This document shows, piece by piece, positions 45,878-58,918 of a DNA stretch of 64,000 nucleotides. Made by a program: the position numbers and the translations under genes. This DNA is from Engraulis encrasicolus. Lineage: Eukaryota > Chordata > Actinopteri > Clupeiformes > Engraulidae. Position 1 is the first letter of the stretch; the number at the start of each line of letters is the position of its first letter. The DNA lies in the NCBI RefSeq assembly GCF_034702125.1, contig NC_085857.1, positions 57,238,426 through 57,302,425 on the forward strand, given 5' to 3'. Below the pieces are notes generated by a model. That model was given only the letters and a program-made list of their open reading frames with translations. It ran no database searches and was not told the origin of the DNA.

Positions 45878-47487
45878 TGTTAATCAGTCCTGTGTACTGT
45901 AGGTGTATTTCTTTGCATGGGATATGAATAGAAATGCCTAATAACAGGAACACATTGGTGGTGCATACATGATGTAGAGCACATTTTTTATCTTCATAGA
46001 AAATTGCCAGTTTTCCTTTTGTGTAACTGCACTTGGATTGTGTCACTAGCCAAACAAGCATGTTTAAATGGGGAAAATGTGAAATAGTTTGGTCACATCC
46101 AACTTCAGCCGTGTTTTAGTACTCTGCAGGCTCTTTCCAATATGCGGACTCCCGTCCTGTGCTTGTGGTCTTGCGCTTCACTGACGCCCCACCACGCCTC
46201 TGTAGACAAAACAAGTACGTTTCCCCACTGTCAGCCTAGCCACACACAACTTTTGAGGTAGCATTCTTCATTCACCATACTGACTGCAAATCAGAAAATT
46301 ACATTAGAATTGCGCTTTTGCAAGATATTGAAATACAGTGCACTTCTGTCGTCAATAACATCATCAAGATGCCACAAGTATGCAAGAGAGGACGGGAGTC
46401 CGCATATTAGAAAGAACCCTATGCCATGCGGAGCAAGCTAAATGCTAACACAGAACCCTTGGTCAGTATAATTTCTCACGTGCAACATGGCATCATGCAA
46501 AGTGTAATATATTTGGGTTCTCACAATTACCTTACTGACAATAGATCAATCCATAACAGCAAATAATTATTCCAGGAGACGGACTGAACACGACTGGTCT
46601 TGTTTATTCCATTTGGCAGACTAACAAGATATTACATATCCGGTGCATGGCGCTGCTATGTGATAACCTATGCATACCAGAGTCTAGCTGCTTACATGCC
46701 AATGTCAATACAAATACAATACAAAGCTCAAAAAAGACTGTTGGTAAAAGGTCCTTGGTCCAGGAACTTCAGTTGATTATTATGGTAAAAACATTAATCA
46801 GAAGGACCAAGTATCTTTTCAAGAAAATTGCACCCCCTCCAAGAGCACCAGTTGGTTTTGAGGGATACTAGTAGCGCTCTACCTACTCTTCTGATATTAC
46901 ACAAGGCGTTTGGATAACATCTATCACCGTCTATCACGTGTGTGTACTAAGACTTTGCATGTTAACTCCCCACAAGACCCTGGTACAGGTTAGGGTTAGG
47001 GGTGGTTTTGGTCTGGGCCCAATTTCGACATTTTCCTTGCTTGTTTTTATCTATGCTCTTAGCAAAACTAAAGTGGCAGAAACGTTGCTTTACTGACAGG
47101 TTGGGGTTATGGGGATGATTTTGGTCAGAGCACAGTATTTTTGCGTTTAACAACAGAAATTCGCTGCGGGCAACAGGATATCACAGCAACAGTGAGGAGA
47201 ACTATTTTCCTGTAACCCCGTATCTCTCTTCATCTCATTTCCTGTTTCCTCTCACACTGTCCTGTCATAATAAAGCCCCCAAGACATACTTAAAAAAAAG
47301 AAACCGCAAACCTGGTCACGTGACAAAAGTGTTTTTCTAGTGTGTTGAAGAGCAAGACTTAACATGCAAACTTGCAAAGGCATTGCACCAGAACACAGAA
47401 TGCACTAGCGTAAAATAAAAAAAATGCCTGTGTATTATGCCAGTGTGACATTTTACATTTACACTGTATTTGTCTGAAAAGACGCTT
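45878..47487. other. Gene-free, presumed 3' flank of the zinc-finger locus
   Basis: It holds the 46132-46415 MITE. A near-duplicated GGTTAGGGTTAGGGGTGGTT / GGTTGGGGTTATGGGGATGA pair lies at about 46986 and 47099. No exon was recognised. Confidence 0.4.
46132..46415. mobile_element. TIR MITE
   Basis: TCTTTCCAATATGCGGACTC plus CCGTCCT is mirrored by AGGACGGGAGTCCGCATATT plus AGAAAGA. It is non-coding. Confidence 0.7.
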
Positions 47488-48254
47488 CTACATGTTACAC
47501 TGATCTGGTTCCTCTGCAGAGTGGGTTTTCTGGTGACGTTTTAGAGTACGCAAGTCTGCAAAGGCCTTTCCACACGAAATGCACTGGTACGGCTTTTCTC
47601 CAGTGTGGACCATCAAATGCCTCTTGAGTTGATGACTGGTTGTAAAAGTCTTTCCACACATGGTGCATTGATGTCCCTTTTCTTCCGTATGAATTTTCTT
47701 GTGTTTCGAGGCATAATCAAATGCAAAGGTCTTTCCACATATTTTACAATGATAGTTTTTTTCTCCAGTATGGCGTCTTTGATGTCTCCTCATTAAGTGT
47801 TTATGAACGAAACCTTTTCCACATGTAGGACACACATGCAAAGTTCCCCCTGTATGGATCACCTTGTGTTTGCTAAGAGAGCTGGATTGAGAGAAGGCCT
47901 TTCCACAAATCGTACACTGGTATGGCTTTTCTCCAGAATGAGTTTGTTGGTGTCTAACCAGGCGCAACTTTGTAGCGAAGTTCTTTCCACAAGTGTCACA
48001 GAGATATGGCCTTTCTCCAGTAGGGCTTCTCTGATGCACCTGGAAGTGATCTGAAGTTGTAACAGCCTTTACACTTGTGATACACTGGTATGGCCTTTCA
48101 GCATTAGGAACATGGTCTTTCTCTGTGTGCATTTGTTCCTCTTTTCCATCGTCCACAGGTTCCCCAGTGTGGCTTGGTGCGCTATTCCTGTTTCCATCAT
48201 CTTTGTTCATTGGTTCCCCAGTTTGGTTTGGTGGTTTCTGCTCTGCAGCATGCC
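47488..48254 (-). CDS. C2H2 zinc-finger terminal exon B
   Basis: The acceptor on the minus strand is TGTTGTAG|GG. The two extra bases mean it accepts phase 1, as do exons C and D. The N-terminal spacer GHAAEQKPPNQTGEP is paralogous to GDNAELEPPNK in exon C. Six classical fingers follow one degenerate finger (YQCITSVKAV, second Cys replaced). The finger YHCKICGKTFAFDYASKH is one residue short between Cys and His and may not fold normally. Linkers are TGEKPY-type, with variants such as TGGTLH and TEEKGH. The end is EEPDQCNM and then a stop. The predicted role is sequence-specific DNA binding in the nucleus. Upstream exons probably lie to the right. Confidence 0.8.
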
Positions 48255-48747
48255 CTACAACAACACAGAGAACATCATCATCACTAAACTAGATGGCTAG
48301 ACTTCATTTCATTCAGCATCATACCCTGCTACAAGACAAAAAGGCATCAGTAACGAACACTACTAAAGGCATTATCAAATACTACTAAAGACTCATTCGA
48401 AGAATTGACCCTATTCTCAAATAAACTCTGCCCTGTTCATATGTGAATACTTTTAAGTTGAAGCCTTGTCTCTGTTCTTAGACATATTAAGCTTAGAATA
48501 TCTGCCATCAGCCTGTCAGAGTATAGAGAATAAATACTACAAAATGACGACTAATGGACCATATTCTTAAGTAAATACTTTAAAGTTGAAGCCTTAGCCC
48601 TGTTCCTAAGTGAATACTCTTAAGTTGAAGCCTTATGTCAGGTTGATGGCAGATATTCTAATACTTCTATGAACAATCACTTACAAGCATCAAGTTTTTT
48701 ACAAGCATCAAAGTTTTAAACCCATTTTAGCCTGATGCTGTGTATAC
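48255..48747. other. Intron between terminal exons
   Basis: The block CTTAAGTTGAAGCCTT(G/A) occurs at about 48450, 48580 and 48610 in an internal repeat of roughly 130 and 30 bp spacing. No exon was seen. Confidence 0.45.
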
Positions 48748-49698
48748 GGGTGGGAGACGTGACGCCTTGTTTTTTCGTAACATTGGTTAAAAACCTACAA
48801 AACTGTTATTTTCCTTTAAAAAACAAATGTCAATGAAAGAAGATGTGGTACATTATGTTTCATATTAGTCTTAGATGAGAAGAAACATTTTTGTTAAGAT
48901 TAATGTAAAGGTTTATATGTCAAATTTCCTGCGGTGTGACTGTAACATTAATGAAACAATATATAATAATATATATATAAATTAACCAACAACATTTTGA
49001 ATAATGTATGAAGCATTTGGCATGATTGCATAAATCTTAACTTTAGATTAAGATATGTGAATGTGGAAAAAACTCAAGACAGTAATATTAACTACAAGTT
49101 CAATTTTGAAACACAAATTGCGTCCTGTGGGGTGACATGTATGTCAATGTTTGTGAATGGGCAGCTGCAAGGCCAACTACAAGGGTCTTAAAGACTGGGT
49201 CCTAACCAGTCAGTACCTCAGTTATTGGAGAGTGCTGTGGAAGTTTAAGGTGACTCTTAACCTCTTAATATGTCTTCATATTGCAATCTTTCTGTCACGC
49301 AATGCTTAGGTTCATTTTATGGTGTCCTGTGGTGTGACTGCTCTTATAGGAGGAAAACAACGTTTTTTTATTAATGAAAACACATATTAAGATTAAACAC
49401 AATATCATTATCAAGTTAGCGTGAGCTCAGATGTCAGTCATGTATACAAAAGGATTAAAATGGCCATAATGCAGTGAATTCCCTGTGGTGTGACTCCATT
49501 TTCCTGCGGTGTGACATGCCTATGCTATGTGTTGATGCAGGACACATTTTCCCAAAAATGGCAAAAATAAGGTGAAATTCCACAGACCACTAAGTGCTTT
49601 ATTTTTTTCTATTTTTTCCCAATTTTTATCCATCATTTTTTTCAGGAATTTGAAAAACTTTTTTTTTTTTCCGTTACGCCCTTAAACGTCAACCACCC
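48748..49698 (-). mobile_element. DNA transposon of the GGGTGGTTGAC family
   Basis: Ends GGGTGGGAGACGTGACG and CGTCAACCACCC are inverted. Throughout the element the motif TCCTGYGGTGTGAC recurs (about 48935, 49322, 49490, 49503). It is the reverse-orientation relative of 61760-62939. No transposase is visible. Confidence 0.75.
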
Positions 49699-50031
49699 AT
49701 ACGTTGTTTGACCTTTAGAGCCTAAATGCGTATGTGTCCCTCCAGGTGCCAAAGATGTGAGTTTTTCGTTTAAAATGTATGTATGTTAGAGCTAAATGAA
49801 CACATTTAATGCAAAATGAGGATCTGAGCCTTTACATGCAACTTATTTCATGTTTTCATGTGCTTCGGAGGCTGAGATATCTAGAGTTTAATAGGCAGAG
49901 GACACCTTTTCCCAAAAGGGCTTAATCATTCAGCTGGCCTTTTTTTGCAAGTGCCTTAAGCTAAAATGGGTTAAACCAATGTACAATTGCAGGTATCTCA
50001 ACAGACACCTCCAGAACTATCTAGTGCAGCT
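49699..50031. other. 3' flank of exon C
   Basis: About 330 non-coding bases between the transposon and the exon C stop codon. No element boundary was seen. Confidence 0.4.
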
Positions 50032-51044
50032 TTAAATAGTTGGAGCTTTACCTGGCAGAAATAAATCCCCAAAAGCCGTACTCCGGTGTGATGACTCATC
50101 AGAATGAGTGCGTTGGTGCCTAATGAGATTCTGGATAATAGTAAAAGTCTTTCCACATGTGGCACAAGGATGTGGCTTTTCTCCAGTATGTACTCTCTTA
50201 TGTCTCTCCAAGCGGCTTCGCCGTGCAAAGGCCTTTTCACAAATATCACACTGATATGGCTTTTCTGTAGAATGAATTTGCTGGTGTCTTTTAATACCAT
50301 GTTTGTCTGAAAAGGCCTTTCCGCATGTGCTGCACGAATATGGTTTTTCTCCAGGGTGAACTTGCTGGTGTCTTCTAAGACCATGAGCCATTGAAAATGT
50401 CATTCCACAGGTACTGCACTGATATAGCTTTTCTCCAGTATGAGTTCTCTGATGCCTTTTCATGTCGGAGATATTTATGAAGTCCATTCCACACGTAGCA
50501 CAAACATGCTCCTTAACACCAGTGTGAACTTTCTTGTGTGAATTTAAAGAGCTGACCTGTGCAAAGGCTTTGCCACAAATCGTACACTGGTAAGGCTTCT
50601 CTCCAGTGTGAACTCTGTTGTGTCTTCTGAGGTCGCCACTAACTGCAAAGGCCATTCCGCATGTAGAACACTGGTAAGGCCTTTCTCCAGTGTGAATGCG
50701 ATGGTGTATTTTAAGACTATTTTTGTCTGAAAAAGCCTTTCCGCATGTGGTACATTCGTAAGGTTTTTCTCCGCTGTGGACCGTTTGATGCCTCCTGACG
50801 TCTTTCCGACAAGTAAAGCCTTTTCCACACACTGTACACTGAAATGGCTTTTCTCCAGTATGGACTCGTTGGTGTTCTACGAGATCAGTATTTTGAGTAA
50901 AACTCCTTCCACATGTGCTGCATTGGTGGGGATTTTCTTGTGTTGTCTGATGTTTTGTTTCAAGATGGTCTTTTGCTGTGGTGGTCATCTTTCCTTTTAT
51001 TTTGTCCACAGGTTTGTTTGGTGGTTCCAATTCTGCATTATCCC
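50032..51044 (-). CDS. C2H2 zinc-finger terminal exon C, ten fingers
   Basis: The acceptor is TTGTTGCAG|GG, accepting phase 1. After the spacer GDNAELEPPNKPVDK and a Lys/Thr-rich linker, ten regular C2H2 fingers run without a break, from HQCSTCGRSF to HPCATCGKTF. Nearly all have C-x2-C-x12-H-x3-H spacing and TGEKPY-like linkers. The tail is SSHRSTAFGDLFLPGKAPTI. This is the most complete terminal exon of the locus and the best candidate for a functional protein. The open frame extends upstream of the acceptor (to 51093), but those codons lie in the intron. Confidence 0.85.
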
Positions 51045-51320
51045 CTGCAACAAGACGAGCAACAAGAGAGCCATTACAAAAAAACACACACATTAATAAA
51101 TGTTTTTGTTTTATTTGGGGTTTTTTTTCTCAATAATCCATATTTAACCAGTAATAGAGTGTTGCGTGGGTCAGCTCCACGAGTGACCCGCAAGTCAGTT
51201 GGGGTCACCATTTTAGTTTTTTCTCTATATTGCGGGTGCGGGTGAAGCAGATTTGATCTCCTGGGTCTAACACTTAAACTCAGAGGTTGAGTTTCCGCAA
51301 GGGATTTCATCACAATATGG

Positions 51321-51685
51321 TTAAAGGGACAATGTGCAGGAAATGGTCAAAAAAGGTACTGCAACTATGCAGCTCATTGAAACTGGGTTGCCTATTGCCA
51401 AATGTGATCATTTCATGGAAGTTTACTAAATAATAAAGTAATATTTTCTACTATGGCCGAAGTACAGTCAGTTTTACAGCTAAAAATGGCTATTTCTGGA
51501 AATTCTAAATGGTGGACCATGGAGAAGATCCCCCTTCATGTATGGAAAGTGCATTTTTTCCAGTCATAATGAACACTTTGAATTTGATGGTGGTGGTAAA
51601 TATTAATGAAAAAGGTAACATTAGTGAATGGGTAGCATGGATTCTGGAAATTAACTACTAAAAATCCCGCACAGTGTCCCTTTAA
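51321..51685. mobile_element. MITE with TTAA target duplication
   Basis: TTAA + AGGGACAATGTGCAGG is mirrored by CCGCACAGTGTCCCT + TTAA. Diverged relatives are at about 51760-52150 continuing at 55081-55170, at 26680-26900 and at 44500-44740. The TTAA site suggests piggyBac-type mobilisation. Confidence 0.75.
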
Positions 51686-52158
51686 GCTTTACATAACAAC
51701 GCCATCGCCAACGCCACAGATGTCCATGGGCCATCCCGTGCAGCACTAATTACAACTTATAATTTGCTTAAAAGTGCTCTTCGTAGGATTGTGACTCATT
51801 AAAATTGAACTGCCCCTTGCCAAATTTGATCTTTTCAAGAATAATAACTAAGTGATGAACCAAAATTTACTGTAACTACAGTAGTTTTTGCAGCTAAACA
51901 TGATTATTTTTGGAAAACTCATGGAGATGGAGATGATACACTTTTTCATGTATGAAAAGTGCAATTTTCCCAAATTTAATAAATACTTAGAATTTAATGG
52001 TGATCATTTTTGATGCAATGAGCAGTATAGTTGTAATACCTACTCACTGGCAAACAATCCAACACACTGCACCTTTAAAGTGCAGGTCATATGTGGATTT
52101 TCACCTGGATGACTCTATGTAGGATGGTGGCTAGAGTAGGAATTACAACTATGCTGTT

Positions 52159-55080
52159 TAGAGATGCACGATATATATATCGGTCCACTAAAATATCGAC
52201 CGATTTGGGGTTATTTTCTATCGGCCCGATGGTCAAGTTTTCCCAATAAAATATCGGATAATTTAATGAAAACGCAGGAACTGCATTCAAGCCGAGTAGC
52301 AGCTTTTACTTTATTTTTTTCATTTTGGCCGGGTAGGCGAAACAAGCCTGTGCTGTGACTCGGCGTCTTCGCACCGCCAACCAGGCAATGGCTTCTGTTT
52401 TTAATGTTTGAATGGACTCTGAGTGAAACAGGAACTGAGATCATTAAAACTGCCTACTTTTAACCTTCACTTTTAATCTTGTGGATTTACTAAGACCCTT
52501 GGACTGCTTTTAAACATCTAAACATGTGAGTTCTCAACACGAGAGGTTGAGTGCAGGCACCGAACTTGCAGCATTGTTTCCAATTGTTTGTTTGCAATGC
52601 TTTAACACGTAGCGAAATGCTAACATGGTTTTAAAACGCTAACAAGGTTTAAGAACAGCAAGTAGACAAACTATCTCCAATCTGCAAAGCTTTATTGATT
52701 TTAAGTAAGGTTACAAAGTGTCACTGCCATGAAAAGTAGTTACAAACATTTACTTTAACTCCCGGTGTCTCTGGCTGCAGTATTTTAAGGGCGCGCACCT
52801 CCACTGTCAAGCCTGAAATACTGTGTGTTCTCCGAGTGGGGCGCGTTGGTATCACTTTGGTATCTAAAGCTCATTAATTAATTTCACCATATCATCTTGC
52901 AGGCATCTTTTTATTGTTGTTAATCTAAATGAGTTTTGCTTGAATGCAGTCAAAGCATTAGGCCCTAATGATTTTCAGAGCACACTTTACTTTATTAAAT
53001 TTTTTAAAACAGACTTGAATATTTACCTCCATACATGCACTTTTTTTGTTAAAATTAAGATGCACGTTTGATGCATGCTTTTGTTAGAGCTGTGTCTTGC
53101 TACATGTGTTATGCATAGGAGATGACCACATTTTGTGATGACATGACAACATCAGAAAGTTGACATTTTTGTCATAGATAGGTCAGAACAGCTAACTCTT
53201 CAGTTTTTGTATCCTGCAGAGTAGATTATATCAATCAATGGCGTATTTGCCATTGAGGAAAGGGAGGACGATCCTCCCTCAAAATAATAAAGCCATATCT
53301 TCCAGTATAAATTACAGAAAACAAAACATATTTATTATATCTTTGTTATATAATTGTTAGTATTTTATAGCTATTTAGCGATAAAAACATATACTTTAGC
53401 GCTTCTAATTCACAAAATAGACCTTGGAGGACCGTCCTCCCTTCCATCCTCATTGACTTCCATTATAAATGGTGAAATTTCGGCCGTAGCGCGGGCTTTA
53501 CTTTTTAACATTGAAGTGAATGGAGCTTAGGGAGGACTTTCCTCCCTTTAGGCGGGTCTAGAGCCATGGAAGTAATCTGCCTATCAGCGAAGCTGAATTT
53601 ATCAAAAGCCAATCAGAATATGACGAGTTGGGTTGACAGACGACAAGCATGAACTCGGTCGTCATGACAACGATATACAAATGTGAGAAGAATGCGGCAG
53701 CAGCCAGATAGTGGGAAGTTTGGAGTAATTGGCGAATGTTTTATGAACCCTTAATAAATACAAAGGAAAGATCGACTGTTTTCATGTTGTGAATCGCGCA
53801 ATATCACTCCCTGGATTTAGATTGAAAACCGAATGGAAAGGTCAGTGTGTTTATATCAGTCACTCACGCCACTCTACCACTACACAATGCAAGCGACGCG
53901 CGGATGCAAATGCATTCATGATTCAAATGGTCGGACCATCACCAACGTTTTTAAAAGGTACCGTAGTCTTGTTTCAGCATGTCCTACGTGCACAAATAAT
54001 AGTCTCAATGCTTGTCTTTGCGTTTCTCATTCGTGCTTTTCCCCCAAAAGAGGGTTCTTAACAAATGGGAATAAGAATGCTTTTGGCTGCACTGACCCTA
54101 GACTGGCGTTCTTTTCTCCCTCCTCAAGACGAGAAACATGACAGCACGAAGCTCTTCATAAAAAGTCTCTGGCTAAACTTCTAACATATAGCCTACATCA
54201 TGTTATGTAGTTTCATTTGGGTGGAATTAGGAACACTAGGCATGGATTTACAAAGTAATCTGTACAACGTATTTTGTTTGTGAAATAGCCAGCACGCTGT
54301 TCCATACGCCTGCCAGCTCCTCCTTCCACAGCTGTCGCTCTCGCAGGTAGGCCTACCGTCAAAAGCAAAACGGATAGGCGACCACAACCATAGGCCACGT
54401 ACCACGTTACGGATCATAAATAAGATGTTATAATAAGATAATAAGATAATGGAGGGGGTTTAAAATGTTTAAAAATCTGTAAGAATATGTTGGAAGGAGT
54501 TGAGTTTAAAACCCTTAGGCCTAGGCTATACAGTCACTCAATGTCCTAGGCTAGGCATTCCTATAGGGTCTTCAGAATTGTCAATTTTTGCCTATGGTTA
54601 AAAAAAACAACAAAAACACAACTGACGGGGTGAAATGCCATGCTGCCTTTGGTCAAAGTTAAATATGCTCCCTATGAAACTTTCTACTTTCTATAATATT
54701 TTCCTTCACTCTTCTCTTTCTTTCCCCTCAAACACTTTGGGCAGTTATGTATGATAATATATTATACAAAGTTTGTTGCAATTATTTTATAGATGTCATA
54801 AGTCAGCTTTCCAGACAACACAATGCCATATCAGTTAAGTTACCTAGTAGGCCTACCACCTAATACTAAGCATCTGCCATTACTGACCCCATTTACTCGC
54901 ATCTATCCGACTGACCACCTCCTTGTCCTCCCTAATTTTTATGACCAAAAGACGCCACTGATATCAATATATTATAAGCTTATTAAATATCAAGATGTGG
55001 ATTATATCGGGTATCGGTATCGCCCCTGAGAAGCAGGGAATTATCGGTATCTGTTGATTTTTTTATTTCGTGCATCACTA
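52159..55080. mobile_element. 2.9-kb hAT element with perfect TSD
   Basis: TAGAGATGCACGATATAT at the left is mirrored by ATTTCGTGCATCACTA at the right. ATGCTGTT flanks both sides (52151-52158 and 55081-55088). TATCGG motifs cluster near both ends. The interior shows no intact transposase; a nested GGGAGGAC/GTCCTCCC inverted segment lies at about 53255-53540. The insertion splits an older TTAA-family MITE. Confidence 0.8.
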
Positions 55081-55151
55081 ATGCTGTTCATTAAAACTGT
55101 TCTGCCTATTGCCAAATTTGATCTTTTCACAAATAATTAGTAAGTAATAAA

Positions 55152-55492
55152 TCAATATTTACTGGTAAACAAATATGGATTTTCACCTGAATGAGTTTGC
55201 TGCTGGCGGACATGGGTTCGTTGATGCTGCAAGACTTTATCCTTTCGAGCGAAAGCTTTTCCACATAAGCTACACTGGTATGGTTTTTCCCCCGTGTGAG
55301 ATGCCTGGTGCCTCTTCAAATCTGGTAAGCGTGTATACGAATTTCCACACGTGTTGCACTGATATGGTTTTTCTCCAGTATGGGCTTGTTGGTGTCGGGT
55401 CTGGTCTTCTATTGATGTGGAAATCTTTTTTACTCTTCTTTTGTCCACAGGTTTCCCATTTCTGTTTGATGGATTCCATTCTGCATCATCTC
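55152..55492 (-). CDS. C2H2 zinc-finger terminal exon D, truncated
   Basis: The acceptor is TGTTTGCAG|GA, accepting phase 1. The spacer [18 protein letters not shown] is paralogous to that of exons B and C. Only two complete fingers remain ([10 protein letters not shown]...[11 protein letters not shown]...H), preceded by the remains of a finger (RHQQAH). After QRTH the frame jumps to [13 protein letters not shown], which suggests an internal deletion. From about 55172 downward the codons LFTSKY and the stop come from a TTAA-family MITE. It is probably a degenerate paralogue, though an isoform could still use it. Confidence 0.6.
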
Positions 55493-55809
55493 CTGCAAAC
55501 AGACATATGGTCATTATTACTAAATGATAAATCAAGAAGACAGAAGGTCATCATAACTAAATCATACTGAATACTGACAAGTACCCTATATTTTGAAGGC
55601 CTAGATTGATATCAAGAACTCTGAAAAACAAAGTTTGAATGCTTGAATATTTGATACAGTGCTACTGTATATTTGGTTAAGCGGGCGTTCCAATCATTAA
55701 GTGCCCTACTTCGAGAGCATGATTGGTATCCAATTCTATATCCTAGCTAATTGTTCCCCATGCTTCTGTCCCATTCAAATTTGGCGTTGGATCTCAAATT
55801 AATTGAAGT

Positions 55810-56087
55810 CTAACATCCGCACGCCTCACCCGAAAAGCACTGATGATCATCAAAGACACAAACCACCCTGCACACAAACTGTTCAGCCTCCTGCCCTCTG
55901 GAAAGAGGTACAGGCGCCTCCGTTCCCGTACCACCAGGCTTGCAAGCAGCACGATGCCAGGCCAGGCCACTGACAACGCTCCCCCCCCTCATCCCCACCA
56001 CCATATCTGCGACTGAACATTCCACCTGCACTACTACATCTGTGACTGAACTTTCAACCTGCACTAACTCAAAACATACACATGCAC

Positions 56088-56185
<98 letters not shown>

Positions 56186-56312
56186 GCACACTGCACTTTC
56201 TGCACTAAACCCAAACATACACACACTGACACACAACTCATACTCACACACATACACACACACACACACAGGTACACACACACAGACGCACACCGCACTT
56301 TCTACCTGCACT

Positions 56313-56364
<52 letters not shown>

Positions 56365-56365
56365 T

Positions 56366-56424
<59 letters not shown>

Positions 56425-56821
56425 AAACACATACAAAACACACACACACACACACACATACTGCTGCTGGTGTATTTAATAAAAACCTTTTTTAATTATT
56501 TATTTCTTCAAATGCTACTATTACTATGTCAGAACGCTATAAAGGACTTTTAGAAAAAGCACAACAAAATACCTCCTCTTAATGTATGTTCTCTACAAGT
56601 CTTCTGTTGTCCAGTCTTGCACTTTAAATGTCTGTATGAGCAATGTCTACGTCCATACTGTCTATGTCCATGTATGAGTACTGTCTATGTCTATACTGTC
56701 TATGTCCTTACCTAGATTAGTCTATGTCTGCATGGGAGAGCAAGAAACGCAATTTCAAATTCTTTGTATGACCAGTGCATGTAAAGAAATTGACAATAAA
56801 CTTGACTTGAACTTGAACTTG
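55810..56821 (+). mobile_element. LINE 3' end with microsatellites
   Basis: The plus-strand frame 55848-55950 reads IIKDTNHPAHKLFSLLPSGK, then RYRRLRSRTTRLASS. This is the conserved tail of L2/Rex-type reverse transcriptase ORFs in fish. A 3' region with CTGTCTATGTC repeats and the end AATAAACTTGACTTGAACTT follows. The 3' region has expanded into long (CA)n tracts. It is 5'-truncated. Confidence 0.75.
56085..56417. repeat. (CA)n tracts inside the LINE tail
   Basis: Three long CA arrays (about 56089-56184, 56315-56360, 56368-56417) are separated by near-copies of GCACTTTCT(A/G)C...CACTAAAC. Confidence 0.95.
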
Positions 56822-57018
56822 ATCTCTCCTTAGCCGTGGCCTGGCATATAGCTTGATCCAACAAAGTGCATGGCTTCCTCACAAACGTAGCGTTTTCTTA
56901 ACACTGACCCTGATCCCTGCTTTCATCATCACACAATTCCCAAAGCATACTTTCAATAGGCTGCCTACACATACAACATCATCTTTCTTCTCTGCCAAAA
57001 CTATGACAAGTCACCAAG

Positions 57019-58918
57019 GCCTAAAAAAAATAATGTTTTGGTTCCGGTTGCCGACCGACCCTATCATTTTTTGTGCGACCCAAAATATTTTTTTTTAGTT
57101 TTTGGAATCCTCAAAAAAATATCGATGTTTTTTGGAGGGTTGTTCATATAGACAAGACACAACACGTTTCTTCATTCCCATAACTCGCCATTTCTCACTT
57201 TCTACCTGCCTGCAAGTTACTGAATTTGCATCGCATGACCACATAGGAGCAACATAAGCGCGCGCCACAAGTGCCGCCCGGCTTGATATTAGAAAACCCC
57301 AAATGTCACTGCAGAGTTGCGCAGCGCACCTATCGGTCACGTTGTTTGCTAATTATTATGCTACAACATGCTAATTGGTAGTCGTTGTAGCTCGTAAGTT
57401 TTTAAATAACTTGCCTCACAGCGTTCTTGCAGACTAATAGGCTGCGATGTAGTTTGGGAACCTGGCGAAAATGCCTGTCAAATGATAAGTCAATCGCCTT
57501 ACCTAGGGTGACCAGATTTTTGTAGTCAGAAACCGGGACACTTCGTGCATGACTGAAGGACAATATTTGGTGGGCGGGTCTGGGGGTCCTCCCCCAGGAA
57601 ATTTTGCATTTTTTAGATGCAATTTCCTGCATTCTGATCAATTTTAGAGGGAGAAATGACAAAGCGCAACTGACTCCTTCAGACTTTCTATACAAGCGCT
57701 GGCTGCCATTAACTGTTGCAGGTAAACATGTAATCTTTTCCATATATTTACCCTGATAGACATGGCGCAATGTAGTGGGTGGCCAAAACCGGGACATATT
57801 TGTGTCCCGAGAGGGTTTGCTCGGGACCTGGGACACACAACTCCAAACCGGGACTGTCCCGGTCAAACCGGGACGTCTGGTCACCCTAGCCTTACCTCAA
57901 CACCCGACACGGACACAGCCTGACCACCTGCCTCGAAATGCATCACACAGAAAACATGAGTATCCACGATTTTTGAATGTATTGATATTGTCTCGTCGTA
58001 TTAGAAAAGGGCTTCCATTCAGCCACGCTGCATGTTGGACGAGATGCATAACTTGTTACAGCAATTCTAAAGTAGCACTGTATCAATACCTTGTAATTGT
58101 AAAATAAGTTAATACGAGAGAAGGGAAATGTTTTGCCCAAGTTTCCCTTCATTCTTTCATTTACGACAAGGCCTTGTTAACCAAGAAGTCCGTTGGCCCG
58201 AGCCCGTTATTTTCTGGCCCTCTCTCTGCTTGTCCCTCCACCATCGCGCAGCAGCAGGGCGTCTGTCACGGTCTCACTCTCCGCACCTCCTCCAAATAAT
58301 GAAATAGAAATTAACGATGATGTCGCCACAAATACGACTGTTCGATGAAGACCTAGGACTACTACAGTTGCCTACAATAATGATTTAATGGCAATGACGA
58401 TGTTGCCCCTCGATCACATTCATATCGCCTCAGGGGTCTACATCCTCGCGTAAAACAAAAAGTGTGTAAATAGAATGTTTCCAAGCCAGAACCTTCATCC
58501 CAAGGAAAATATGGTCTACAACCGATGATGGAAAGGAATTAAAAAAAAAGAAAACGGGACATAGCCTACAGGAGCTAAAATAGCAGTGTCAGGCAACTGG
58601 CAGCTGGACAGGTATTGCCAGAAACGGTAGGCTGTATGATCATATCTTCATTTCGGTGACGGTCAGTATCTTGGCTCATTAATTCTTATTAGCCTAATAG
58701 CCTATTTCATTGTAGCTTTAGCAGGCCACACTCCACTATCGTCCTTGGCATTGTTCAACAAAGTTTATGACGAAATCTGGCGCATATGGGGTGTTGGGTG
58801 GGTCGGACATTTAAAAAAAAAAGGAAAAAAAAAAAGTTTGAAAAAAAAAAAAAAATTCTGACCGACCCATGACCAAACCTGACAACCAACCGGAACCAAA
58901 CTCTTATTTTTCTTAGGC
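57019..58918. mobile_element. 1.9-kb TIR element
   Basis: GCCTAAAAAAAATAATGTTT then TGGTTCCGGTTG is mirrored at the right by CAACCGGAACCAAACTCTTA and TTTTTCTTAGGC. CCAAG flanks both sides. CGACCGACCC/CTGACCGACCC motifs are subterminal. The element contains the hAT MITE at 57504-57888. No transposase is visible. Confidence 0.65.
57504..57888. mobile_element. hAT MITE with 8-bp TSD
   Basis: TAGGGTGACCAGATTTTTG is mirrored by GACGTCTGGTCACCCTA. GCCTTACC flanks both sides (57496-57503 and 57889-57896). The 385-bp element is nested in the 57019-58918 element. Confidence 0.9.

Noticed and set aside
46980..47120. GGTTAGGGTTAGGGG block as interstitial telomere repeat
   Set aside because: Only two TTAGGG units are present, and the second copy is degenerate.
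56069..56495. Long His/Thr and Cys/Val open frames in CA/GT tracts (also at 31383-31777, 25204-25541, 21170-21435, 15108-15308)
   Set aside because: They are translations of dinucleotide repeats, open on both strands, with no protein-like sequence outside real exons.
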